From Mesorhizobium temperatum (GTDB lineage Bacteria; Pseudomonadota; Alphaproteobacteria; Rhizobiales; Rhizobiaceae): a DNA stretch of 64,000 bases. Location: positions 124,431 through 188,430 of the forward strand of contig NZ_NPKJ01000041.1 of NCBI RefSeq assembly GCF_002284575.1, in the 5' to 3' direction. The position numbers were made by a program, and so were the translations under genes. The notes under the pieces were generated by a model. The model did not search any database. It had not been told where the DNA came from and saw only the letters and a program-made list of their open reading frames with translations. This document shows, in pieces, positions 19,117-27,022 of the stretch; positions within the stretch are counted from its first letter, which is position 1; the number at the start of each line of letters is the position of its first letter.

Positions 19117-19494
19117 TGCCGGGAACCAATTGGCTGGCCGTGAATTTAGTTAGGTTCGATCGAACGCATCGCGATCGACCGGGAGGAAACGATGAATCGC
19201 CTGCAGTTCTTTACGCCGGTGCGAATTTCGTGCGGGCAGGGGAAACCTGTCGAAGAAATCGACAGTGTCAACGAAGCGATGACGTTTTTGCGCCATTGGC
19301 CGAAAGGGCGGCGCGGCCCGGTGTACCAATGCGCGCTGAACTGCTGCGCTGCGGCTCTGGCGGGCCAGATGTCTGCCGAGGAAGCAAGAAAGGCTTTTAC
19401 GGGCTTTGCCCGGATCACCCGGCTGCTGGATGACGACATGGCGCTGCCGATGGGCGGCGAAAAGATGGACAGCGTATACGCGCCGAGGCGATAG
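19117..19494 (+). repeat. Direct repeat unit B: second copy of the DUF982 segment
   Basis: Starts near TTTGCCGGGAACCAATTGGC and matches 9968-10349 in the same orientation through the end of the gene. The two units are about 9.1 kb apart and bracket the exporter and glycosyltransferase genes. The 18976-19116 gap carries nothing else I can recognise. Confidence 0.75.
19192..19494 (+). CDS. DUF982 domain protein, copy B
   Basis: 100 residues with the same GGGAGGAAACG ribosome site as copy A. Motifs LQFFTPVRISCGQGKPVEEI, GRRGPVYQCALNCCAAALAG and EEARKAFTGFARITRLLDDD. Function is unknown. Differences from copy A are spread over the whole gene, so the duplication is not very recent. Confidence 0.85.
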   Translation: MNRLQFFTPVRISCGQGKPVEEIDSVNEAMTFLRHWPKGRRGPVYQCALNCCAAALAGQMSAEEARKAFTGFARITRLLDDDMALPMGGEKMDSVYAPRR

Positions 19495-19627
19495 ACGTCG
19501 CGACTGCTGAGGTTGGCCTCTGCTTGTCGGAGCCTGGCTTAGCTGAGCAAGCCGGTGCCCCCGAACCGCGCAACGCGACGCGCGATCTGCAGGGCCGATG
19601 CCCGGGTGCCTGGATCCAAGCCGGCCC

Positions 19628-20338
19628 TTATGGCAAGACCGAAATGCGCCCGAGAAGAGCCACCAGTTCCGCCTGACGTCTCGTTTCGGTCTTGGCGAAC
19701 AGCGAGGCGAGCTGGGAGCGGATCGTGGTGCGGCTGAGGCGCCAACTGCGGGCGATCTCCAACGGCGCATCGCCCTGAGCCAAGCGCAGCGCAAGGTGCG
19801 TTTCTGCGCTCGTCAAGCCAAACATCCTTTGCAGTGTCTGAGGATTTGGCCCCGACCTGTTCTCACGGTCCAACAATGCCACAATGCTCGTTCCGTCAGG
19901 AGCGATAAGGCCGTTCTCTTTCAGTACCACCGGCCTGTCACCTCTGCTGCGGATCACCACCCAAGAGAGGGAGCCCGGCAGGAAATGGGCCGGAACATTC
20001 GCGATCAGCCGTTTTAGGGCTACCGAAAGCTCGCTGGCTGTATCAGCCGGCTCGCCCTGGCGCTCCAGCGTGGTTTGAGCGGCGGCATTCCATTCGATGA
20101 CTTTTCTTTCGCGGTTCAGTACGAGATAGCCACAGCCGATGCGATCAAGCATCCCGGTGACGGATTCCAGGCTGCGTCTCCGCGGTTCGTCGACCCCTGC
20201 GTCCGGTCGATCTGATGCACCAATCGAATGATAAGCATATGCCGGCCGCATCATCTTTGCGCCTGGGTTATACTTGGCTCCTATTGTAACGTTCCGGTTG
20301 CCCGCGACGGCATCACTGTGTCTCTCGATCATAGTCAT
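19628..20338 (-). CDS. LuxR-type transcriptional regulator with a PAS-like sensor region
   Basis: 236 residues from the ATG at 20338, preceded by a strong GGGGAGG. The middle (~65-150) resembles a PAS fold: MLDRIGCGYLVLNRERKVIE followed by WNAAAQTTLE. The C-terminus (~170-230) is a LuxR/GerE helix-turn-helix: FGLTSAETHLALRLAQGDAP, LEIARSWRLSRTTIRSQLAS, then FAKTETRRQAELVALL. It is divergent from the sensor kinase gene at 20593 across a 250-base gap. Its signal and targets are unknown. Confidence 0.85.
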   Translation of the reverse strand: MTMIERHSDAVAGNRNVTIGAKYNPGAKMMRPAYAYHSIGASDRPDAGVDEPRRRSLESVTGMLDRIGCGYLVLNRERKVIEWNAAAQTTLERQGEPADTASELSVALKRLIANVPAHFLPGSLSWVVIRSRGDRPVVLKENGLIAPDGTSIVALLDRENRSGPNPQTLQRMFGLTSAETHLALRLAQGDAPLEIARSWRLSRTTIRSQLASLFAKTETRRQAELVALLGRISVLP

Positions 20339-20592
20339 TTTTAACCTCCCCAAAGGTTCGTCAGCCCGTAGTAAATCGTTCGTGATTTACGAACAGTCTT
20401 CTTGCAAAGGGCTCGTAAAAAAACGGGCCCTACTACCTTGAAATTCGATCTATTCTGAGGAGTTATGACCAAGTCATGCTCCCCCCGCGAGATAAAATGC
20501 GCGCTGTGATAGTGGTATGGCAATCCGGCAGTCGTACTAGGTTGTACGTTTTTTGCTCTAGTCTCGACGGCCTAGTCAAAAGGTTGTAGTCT

Positions 20593-22341
20593 ATGCCCAT
20601 GAACTCGCAGTCGCGCAGGTCGGATTCGAACCCATCAGTCAGACTGCTAACTCACATTGCCTCCGTATTGGTGCTGGCTGCTACACTGATTTTTGAAACA
20701 AGAGCGTCAGTATATATTGGGGAGGGATCGAGTTTTCTGGAGTTTATACCAGCTATTATTATCATTTCCTACCTTGAAGACCGTGGGCCTGCGCTTGCGG
20801 CGACAATCCTGATGGTGGCTGCCGGCCTATGGGCACGAAGCACCCTGCATGGTCAGATATCCAGCGAAGATTGGGCGCGCGCCATTTTGCTTGTGGTTTC
20901 GGGCGGCGTGATTGCCGTGACGTTTCATCGGCTGCGGCAGGACTTGCGTGAGCTGCTGGAAGTAGCAGAAGCCAGACTCGCCGCCGTCGAAGCAACTGAA
21001 AGCCGCTACCGTTGGGCTTTCGAACGCGCCGCCATGGGATTCGCAAACACCAACGAGAAAGGTGAGCTGCTGCAATCCAACAGACGCCTCAGTGAGATGA
21101 CTGGCTACGAGGAGGAGGAGCTTGCCCATTTGCGGCTCGAGACACTCGTTCATCCGGACGACCGTGATGCCTTGGAGCAGTTGCTGGCGGGCCTGGGTAA
21201 CGACTCTGCTTCGTTCGCTTCGGAGGTTCGTCTGTTAAGAAAGAACGGTTCGGCATTCTGGGCGCGGCTAACCCTGTCTTCGTCCGTGCCTGACGGGGTT
21301 CTCTCAGAGAGCATCTTCGTGGTGGTCGACGATATCTCGGAACGACGAGCCGTACACGAAGCGCTTCGGGCTCAGAAGGAGTGGCTGGATCTCGCTTTGT
21401 CTGCCGGACGTTTGGCCACGTGGCGGATCGACCTTAAAGACGGGATCGTCACCGGCTCGGGCACGTTCTGGGACATTCTCGGCCTGCCCCCGGCCGCTAG
21501 CCGCCGTTTGGAGGAACTGTCAGCCGTCGTCCATCCGGTGGACTGGCCAAAGCTGGTAGCATCGAGAAAGCTCGCATCAGTCACGAACTACGACGTCGAG
21601 ATTCGCGTCCGACGACCGGACGGACATATCCGCTGGGTTGCCCTGCGCGGAAGGGAAGAGAAATACGATGATCGTCTACAGCGGCTCGGCGTGGCCGCCG
21701 ACCTGACCGAGCGACGACAAACCACGCTGCTGCGCGCCGCGGCAAAGAAGCGGGAGCGCATTATGCTCGAACAACGCCACAGGTTCAGCAACCTATTTCC
21801 TGTGATCACGGCGCTGGTGAAAATGGTCAATGTTCCGGAGAACAATGTCGCCAAGTACAAGGAGACGCTCATCGACCGGATTCGTTCGCTTGAGGCAACG
21901 CATCTGCTCCTTTCAGGCAACAGTAGCGCGTCGGGAATGCTCCACGATCTCGTTGTTCAGGAGTTGCAACCGTACATGGGGACACGCGATATATCAGTCA
22001 GCGGTCCCTCCGTTGCGATGTCAGGCGGCGCCGCCGAGAGCTTTGCGATGATTGTTCACGAGCTTGCGACCAATTCCCTGAAACATGGAGCGCTTGGCGA
22101 TTCAAAAGGCCGGGTCGAGGTAAATTGGACATTCGCGTCTGAAGACGCACGCAGTGACATCGTGTTCGAGTGGGTGGAATCGGGGCGGCGGCGGACTTCA
22201 AAAGTTGTCCGTCATGGATTCGGTTCCATGATAATCGGAGTGGATGGGGCGCCGCTTGTCGGTTACTCGCCTAAGTTGGAAATGTCGGATCACGGGCTGC
22301 GATATTCGCTGCGGCTGTCGCGCAAGGAAATCGGCCCTTAA
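20593..22341 (+). CDS. HWE-family sensor histidine kinase with N-terminal membrane helices and two PAS domains
   Basis: 582 residues. The N-terminus has about three membrane helices (~17-120). PAS 1 covers ~135-255 (RYRWAFERAAMGFANTNEKG, ending VDDISERRA), PAS 2 ~260-380 (LALSAGRLATWRIDLKDG, ending VAADLTERRQ). The kinase core has the phospho-His box LEQRHRFSNLFPVITALVKM (~390) and the N-box IVHELATNSLKHGALG (~487-502), followed by the HWE-type C-terminal FGSMII and SLRLSRKEIGP. HWE kinases are typical of rhizobia and often sense light or stress. The convergent response regulator at 22435 is a possible partner. Confidence 0.9.
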   Translation: MPMNSQSRRSDSNPSVRLLTHIASVLVLAATLIFETRASVYIGEGSSFLEFIPAIIIISYLEDRGPALAATILMVAAGLWARSTLHGQISSEDWARAILLVVSGGVIAVTFHRLRQDLRELLEVAEARLAAVEATESRYRWAFERAAMGFANTNEKGELLQSNRRLSEMTGYEEEELAHLRLETLVHPDDRDALEQLLAGLGNDSASFASEVRLLRKNGSAFWARLTLSSSVPDGVLSESIFVVVDDISERRAVHEALRAQKEWLDLALSAGRLATWRIDLKDGIVTGSGTFWDILGLPPAASRRLEELSAVVHPVDWPKLVASRKLASVTNYDVEIRVRRPDGHIRWVALRGREEKYDDRLQRLGVAADLTERRQTTLLRAAAKKRERIMLEQRHRFSNLFPVITALVKMVNVPENNVAKYKETLIDRIRSLEATHLLLSGNSSASGMLHDLVVQELQPYMGTRDISVSGPSVAMSGGAAESFAMIVHELATNSLKHGALGDSKGRVEVNWTFASEDARSDIVFEWVESGRRRTSKVVRHGFGSMIIGVDGAPLVGYSPKLEMSDHGLRYSLRLSRKEIGP

Positions 22342-22399
22342 CGCTTTGACGCAAAAATCGGGCTCGTTTCTAGAAGGCATAACGCGCAGGTTCAAAGCT

Positions 22400-22438
22400 T
22401 TAGAGCGTCCCTTGCGCGTCCAGGATGCGGCGCTCTAA
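22400..22438. repeat. Palindrome between convergent kinase and regulator genes
   Basis: TTAGAGCG (22400-22407) and CGCTCTAA (22431-22438) are perfect inverted repeats around GCGTCC/GGATGC-type inner bases. The outer motif is shared with the repeat at 652-691, suggesting the same repeat family. It may also end transcription from both sides. Its right end overlaps the last codon of the response regulator gene. Confidence 0.55.
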
Positions 22439-23109
22439 TTGACATCCCTCGTTAGCCAGGTCTTCAGCATAACGGCAGCCTCTGTTCGATTCCGTACCCC
22501 AAGCTCACGCAGAACCGCAGCGGCATGAATTTTCGTCGTCGCTTCGGCGATTTCCAGATCGCGCGCAATTTCCTTATTCGAGTACCCTTCCGCCATCAGC
22601 TTGAGGACCTCCTTTTGCCTAGAGGTCAGCCTGCCAAGATTGCCACTGGTGGTACGTCGGGGTGGGATATGCTCGGAGGGAGTAGGTACGTGAGTTGCCT
22701 GCGCGGCACCCGGGCGCGACAAAAGTGCAGGCACGTAGATGCGGCCCGAGAGGATTTCGTTGACGGCCATAACGACCTCCTCGTCTCTTTGCGACTTTAC
22801 GATATAGCCGTGAAGTCCGATCGAGAGAGCCGTGAGTATCTCCGAGCGTGAATCGTTTCCGGAAACAATCGCAAATCGCGTATCCGGATAAGCCGACAGA
22901 ATGCCGCTGAGCACTTCCTGATTGAACAATCCCGGCATGTTCAAGTCCAAGATCGCAAGATCAACGGACGCCTGTTCCGCCAACAGATTGAGTACGGCAT
23001 CGAAACACGACGCCTCAAATATTTCCACACCTGGAATGCCTGCGGTCAGTGCCAATCGCAAGCCACGACGATACAAGCCGTGATCGTCGGCGATGACGAT
23101 TCGATACAT
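22435..23109 (-). CDS. NarL/FixJ-type response regulator
   Basis: 224 residues. Receiver domain ~1-118: IVIADDHGLYRRGLRLAL (acidic pair DD), phospho-acceptor Asp in VDLAILDLNMPGLFNQEVLS (~56), Ser in FAIVSGNDS and Lys in HGYIVKSQ. A linker of ~30 residues leads to the LuxR HTH (~157-220): LTSRQKEVLKLMAEGYSNKE then IARDLEIAEATTKIHAAAVL. It is convergent with the HWE kinase. Regulators of HWE kinases are often of other types, so pairing is an inference from position only. Confidence 0.92.
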   Translation of the reverse strand: MYRIVIADDHGLYRRGLRLALTAGIPGVEIFEASCFDAVLNLLAEQASVDLAILDLNMPGLFNQEVLSGILSAYPDTRFAIVSGNDSRSEILTALSIGLHGYIVKSQRDEEVVMAVNEILSGRIYVPALLSRPGAAQATHVPTPSEHIPPRRTTSGNLGRLTSRQKEVLKLMAEGYSNKEIARDLEIAEATTKIHAAAVLRELGVRNRTEAAVMLKTWLTRDVN

Positions 23110-23307
23110 TGAACTACCCCAACCAAACCTAGACGGATGGAACGGTCATGGGCCTTAAAGTCGTGGCCAATCACTCGTCGATTCATCCAGTCAACGCCGC
23201 GGTGCCCCAACACCGCACGCGTCAGATTGTTAATATAATCCTAAATAACAGGTAAGGCTCCTCTTTTTTTTGACCCTGTGAACGAGAGCCGCTGACGTCG
23301 TCGCATG

Positions 23308-23417
23308 TGTCAAACGGCTTGCAAAACTGGCCCCCGATCGGCGTCCAATTTTGACCCCCTTGTGGCGATGGCCAGGTGCGACTTCCCGGTTCCGGTGCCG
23401 CCGATCAGCCCGCGCAT
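23308..23417 (-). pseudogene. IS21-family relic: terminal repeats plus istB P-loop fragment
   Basis: On the minus strand, MRGLIGGTGTGKSHLAIA matches the Walker A region of IstB, the ATPase of IS21 elements; the frame then breaks. Towards 23308 there are two related units, CGGCTTGCAAAACTGGCCCC and CGGCGTCCAATTTTGACCCC, resembling the multiple terminal repeats of IS21 ends, starting at TGTCAAAC. Nothing of IstA remains. Confidence 0.65.
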
Positions 23418-23900
23418 TGAGCCGAACACAGTGGAACGTAGAGCGAGCGCCCTTGCGTTGGCTTCATGATCTGCGATCTTTCGTGCGAAATTGCGGCGCG
23501 AACTTGTTGGTCCTGTCGATGATCGGTAAACCCTCTCGCCTTTGCGGGAAGCGGCTGCTTTCCGTTAGCTACCGAAACATTATGATTTGCTTACGTATAT
23601 GTGCCTTTTGATTAAAATGTAGCAAAATCGTGACGCAGGACCGAGAATTCTGGGATTGCCTTTACAAGGCTGGGATAGCGGAGGTGGGAAAAGCTGATAT
23701 CCCCAATCATGAGGCAATATTCCTAGTCATGCGACAGATGAGAGGCTTGTGATCACCCCTTCCGTTGCATCATGTCTTCAAGCCTATGGCGACGAGTGTT
23801 TTTCGATTGCCCATCGAGAATTTTAATGAATTTGAGATACACTTAATGGGTACGCAATTGTCGGACACCGGGACCGGCAAGTCAGGAAGGGGGTCTGTCA
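23418..23900. other. Gene-poor, AT-richer stretch
   Basis: The bases are visibly richer in A and T than the flanks (for example 23575-23625 and 23800-23860). A 40-codon frame starting with GTG (23630-23752) reads TQDREFWDCLYKAGIAEVGK and ends at MRQMRGL; I cannot assign it and it may be a gene remnant. No complete gene is supported here. Confidence 0.4.
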
Positions 23901-24593
23901 GTGAGCGAAGAGATCAGTGTCGCCGAAGCCTACAGCAAAGGCCGCACCATCTTCATGGGGCTGGAGTTGCTCATCGCGCCCGGTGCGCTCGTTCCCCGGC
24001 CGGAGACGGAGTTGCTCGGCACGACCGCACTTGATGTTCTGAGTCAAATGAACCTGCCGGCGCCGCGCGTTATCGACATGTGCTGCGGGGCCGGCAATCT
24101 GGCCTGCGCCATCGCGCATTACGCCCCCACCGCGCTTGTCTGGGCGAGCGATCTCACCGATGGATGCGTCGAAGTCGCGCGCCGCAACGTCGCCCATCAC
24201 GTCATGGCGGATCGCGTGTCGGTGCTTCAGGGCGACTTGTTCAGTGCTTTCTCGGGCTTGAAGCTAGATGGCACGATGGACGTGATCATCTGCAACCCCC
24301 CTTACATTTCGGAAAAGCGGCTCGAGGGCGACCGCGCGCATCTGACCGAACTCGAGCCGCGGGAAGCGTTTGCGGCCGGTCCCTACGGCCTGAGCATCCA
24401 TATGCGGGTGATCAAGGACGCGCCACGTTACTTGCGGCGCGGAGGCATCCTGCTCTTTGAGGTAGGCCTCGGCCAGGACCGGCAGGTCATCAGTCTGCTG
24501 GAGCGTTCCAAGGCGTACGAAACTATCCGCGTGGTCACGAACGAAGCCGGCGAGGGCAGGGTGGTTATGGGACATACCACGCCGCAAGCGTGA
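23901..24593 (+). CDS. PrmC/HemK-like N5-glutamine methyltransferase family protein
   Basis: 230 residues from a GTG with AGGAAGGGGG upstream. SAM-binding motif I is VIDMCCGAGNLACAIAHYAP (~57-76), the acidic motif is VWASDLTDGCVEVARRN, and the substrate motif is DVIICNPPYISEKRLEG (NPPY, ~132-135). The region PGALVPRPETELLG at ~27-40 matches the conserved PrmC segment. It lacks the full N-terminal helical domain of PrmC, which recognises release factors, so the substrate may be a small molecule or other protein. It is divergent in origin from the core genes and stands beside an acyl carrier gene. Confidence 0.85.
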   Translation: MSEEISVAEAYSKGRTIFMGLELLIAPGALVPRPETELLGTTALDVLSQMNLPAPRVIDMCCGAGNLACAIAHYAPTALVWASDLTDGCVEVARRNVAHHVMADRVSVLQGDLFSAFSGLKLDGTMDVIICNPPYISEKRLEGDRAHLTELEPREAFAAGPYGLSIHMRVIKDAPRYLRRGGILLFEVGLGQDRQVISLLERSKAYETIRVVTNEAGEGRVVMGHTTPQA

Positions 24594-24665
24594 GCGTGGC
24601 GAGACTGCGGCAGGCTCTGTTACGCTGTCGGCGGCGTAGAACAACGCTAGGCAAGATGTCGGCAA

Positions 24666-24932
24666 TCAGTTTTGCTTGCGGAGAATATATTGCGCAATTC
24701 CTTGGATGGAATCGAGATTCTCCGGCAGGAGTTCGCTGTCTTCGACGGTGATACCGAAGGTCTCCTCGATGAAGCCGATAACCTCGAGTACCCCTGCCGA
24801 GTCGACGATGCCTTGGTCGAGAAGGGACGTGTGGCTCTCCAGAGCATCCGCGTCGGCCATGTAGAAATTCGACGCCAGGAAAGCGCGGATCTGATCCTTG
24901 CAGGTTTCGGCTCTATCCTTGGTAGACAACAT
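24666..24932 (-). CDS. Acyl carrier protein
   Basis: 88 residues from the ATG at 24932, with GGAGGAG upstream; the open frame extends further but without support. It has the four-helix carrier layout, with the phosphopantetheine serine in LLDQGIVDSAGVLEVIGFIE (~47-66). The acidic helix 2 and ELLPENLDSIQGIAQYI tail are typical. The DS replaces the usual DSL. It follows the adenylation-enzyme fragment by 57 bases, implying a former amino-acid or acyl loading pathway. Confidence 0.88.
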   Translation of the reverse strand: MLSTKDRAETCKDQIRAFLASNFYMADADALESHTSLLDQGIVDSAGVLEVIGFIEETFGITVEDSELLPENLDSIQGIAQYILRKQN

Positions 24933-24988
24933 TGAATTCTCCTCCGATACAAACGATGAATGCTGATCAATTTCATCCAGAAACCGCC

Positions 24989-25417
24989 TCATGACAGTGC
25001 CGTTTTTTTGAGTTTGCCCGTGTCCGTCATCGTTAGGCTGGGTACGATCACGATGGACTTCGGCACCATGAAGTTTTCCAATCGTCTCTGGCATTCTTTC
25101 TGCAACTGCCTTTCGCCGACGATTCTTCCTTGCTCGATCACGACGAAGGCTTTCACCGCTTGTCCGAACAACTCGTCCGGAACGCCAGGATTCCCACGAA
25201 CTTCACGGATCGCCCCAGCTGTCAGCATTCGTGCCGCAGCTTCGAATGCGACCGCGCCGCCGAGCGAATGGCCGAGAAGTCTTATATGACCCGCAGACTG
25301 AGCGCGGCGGATCTGCTCGACCGCACCATCGCCCCCGGCCGAAATCTTTTCATCGATCATTCTGATGAAGCCGCGATCTTCGCCAAACGGCCGCGCTTGC
25401 TTCCCGTTGGCTGTCAC
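24989..25417 (-). pseudogene. Chimera of thioesterase and adenylation (ANL) enzyme fragments
   Basis: 142 codons. The N-terminal part holds a thioesterase nucleophile elbow, GHIRLLGHSLGGAVAFEAAA (~43-62), but no further thioesterase sequence. It then passes directly into the last ~70 residues of an acyl/aminoacyl adenylating enzyme: GVPDELFGQAVKAFVVIEQG, RRLENFMVPKSIVIVP and the catalytic lysine loop TDTGKLKKTAL. Most of both domains is missing, so this is a deletion product and very likely inactive. It lies upstream of the acyl carrier protein gene on the same strand. Confidence 0.7.
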
Positions 25418-25539
25418 ATCGCGGCGCAGCCGATCGCGCCTGGCGTACCGCCAGCGACGCCGCTATTGGCTTAATTCGTCGCGTTCGCGGTTCTGGGCGA
25501 TATCACGCAGCGAGGGGCAAAAAGATCAGTGGTTTGCGC

Positions 25540-25815
25540 TTACCCGGCCCTCTGATCAGCTTTTTGGCCTTTTCTTGGTTTATTCGGTGCTTTTGTAGGC
25601 CCGCTGGTGTCTGAGTCTTCGGCGGAGACAAAGCAGTATGCAAAGATATGTCCCCGGTTCTCGTCAGTTACGCGAATCCAATCCTTTTCCCACGTTCGGA
25701 GAGTAACATGTCGATCTGTCGACATGGCGGCGGCTCTGAAGGGGCTCGGCGCGTTGATGATACGCGCCGCGATCACATCATCGCCCTCCATTTGTTCGAC
25801 GAGGTATGTCCGCAT
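25540..25815 (-). CDS. Small conserved hypothetical protein
   Basis: 91 residues from the ATG at 25815, preceded by GGGGAGG. It begins MRTYLVEQMEGDDVIAARII and carries WEKDWIRVTDENRGHIFAYC in the middle, then a Lys/Pro-rich tail. No membrane segment, signal peptide or known domain is visible. I have an impression of similar small rhizobial proteins but cannot name a family. The 25816-26070 gap has no supported gene. Confidence 0.55.
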   Translation of the reverse strand: MRTYLVEQMEGDDVIAARIINAPSPFRAAAMSTDRHVTLRTWEKDWIRVTDENRGHIFAYCFVSAEDSDTSGPTKAPNKPRKGQKADQRAG

Positions 25816-26070
25816 AATGCCTCCCCAGGCCCGCTGCAACTTTAACGTCGGTCAAAGCGTTCGGTTGCAGCGTAGCAAAGAGATTTTTGACAAATGTGAC
25901 GAACCGACGAGGCCGCTGCTCGGCCGTTCCGAGAACGGCAGAGATGGCCCAAGCTCTCATCCGTCGGGGTCGGCATTGACGGAAGGCCGCTTACGGATCG
26001 CTTACATCTCGAGATCTTGCCGCCGCGCTTGATGAGAAAAGGAAACCTGCGTCAAGGTGACGGGCGAGGG

Positions 26071-26928
26071 TTAGCGCTGGATGGACCAAGCGGCGCGCAG
26101 GTCGTTGGCCTGGGCGGTCCTGAGGCCGCAAGCAGTCAGGGCGCCTTTGGTCGCCGTTACGAGCGCGGCATTGTCCTTGGCGGTTGTGCCGTCGGCCAGA
26201 GTAAAATTGTTCTCGAACCCGACGCGGGCATGGCCGCCCAGCAGCGCACCGGCCGTAACGCAAGCGGTTTCTTCCCGACCGAAGGCGCAGACCATCCAGT
26301 GCGCGAAGCGTGGGCGGTCATGCGCAAGGAAGGGAAGCAGGTCGGCCGGTCGCGAAACCTGTCCCGGCGTGTAGCGGCCGAGCACATAGAGCACCGGGAT
26401 GTCGTCGAAAGGCACCAGCCCGCGCTGCTGCATGGCGGCTAGGGCCGAAGCCTCTTCGGGCGCGTAGAGGATCATCTGAGGGGCGATCCGCTCGCTCTTC
26501 AGCCACCACAGGAACTCCGCGAAAGCGGTCTCGTGGGCAGCGTCCGGCACCAGTTCGCGCAGCGCCAGCGAAACCGCCTCAGGGCGGGTAGCGCGAACAA
26601 TCGCCATCTGCTCGGCCGGCTGGTATCGGCCGACCGCTTCGCTGGTGATCTGGATGATCAGCCGCTCGCCTACCGCATCGCGTATCGCTTTCGTCGTCTC
26701 GCGATAAGCGTGCGCGTCGAGCAAATGGCCGCCATCGCGATCGCGGACATGCGTATGGATCATAGCGGCACCCGCCTCGAGGCAGGCGGCGGCGGTCCGG
26801 GCCAGTTCCTGGGGGTCGATCGGCAGGGCAGGGTGGTCTTGCTTGCCACGCCGTCCACCATTCGGCGCAACGGCGATCGCCGTCGGTGCGATAAACCCGG
26901 GGCCGGTCACGTCCCTGTCGACGGTCAT
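26071..26928 (-). CDS. BKACE family beta-keto acid cleavage enzyme (DUF849)
   Basis: 285 residues, normal for the family. These zinc TIM-barrel enzymes cleave a beta-keto acid with acetyl-CoA, giving acetoacetate and a CoA ester; Kce of lysine fermentation is the prototype. Metal-binding AAMIHTHVRDRDGGHLLD (HxH, ~53-70) and the C-terminal GGHARVGFENNFTLADGTTA (~229-248) are seen. The substrate is not readable. It is divergent from a class III aminotransferase, which could supply the keto acid, with a palindrome between them. Confidence 0.88.
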   Translation of the reverse strand: MTVDRDVTGPGFIAPTAIAVAPNGGRRGKQDHPALPIDPQELARTAAACLEAGAAMIHTHVRDRDGGHLLDAHAYRETTKAIRDAVGERLIIQITSEAVGRYQPAEQMAIVRATRPEAVSLALRELVPDAAHETAFAEFLWWLKSERIAPQMILYAPEEASALAAMQQRGLVPFDDIPVLYVLGRYTPGQVSRPADLLPFLAHDRPRFAHWMVCAFGREETACVTAGALLGGHARVGFENNFTLADGTTAKDNAALVTATKGALTACGLRTAQANDLRAAWSIQR

Positions 26929-26961
26929 AGGTGCAGTCCAATCGTTTCAGTATTGCGCACT

Positions 26962-26979
26962 ATGTAACATATGTTGCAT
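26962..26979. promoter_or_regulatory. Palindromic operator in the BKACE/aminotransferase intergenic region
   Basis: ATGTAACATATGTTGCAT is an 18-base palindrome with one mismatched pair, centred between divergent genes 95 bases apart. A related half site, TGTAACAAGCAT, occurs at 29231-29242 just upstream of the RpiR gene. The RpiR regulator encoded next door is the likely ligand-controlled binder; this is inference. Confidence 0.55.
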
Positions 26980-27022
26980 GATAGGTTCGCTCCAAATCGC
27001 GCCATCGTCAATCGAGGAAAGC

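Noticed and set aside
20610-20640. GGATTCGAACCC, reminiscent of a tRNA T-arm on the minus strand
   Set aside because: The flanking bases cannot form the T or acceptor stems, and the site lies inside the start of the HWE kinase gene.
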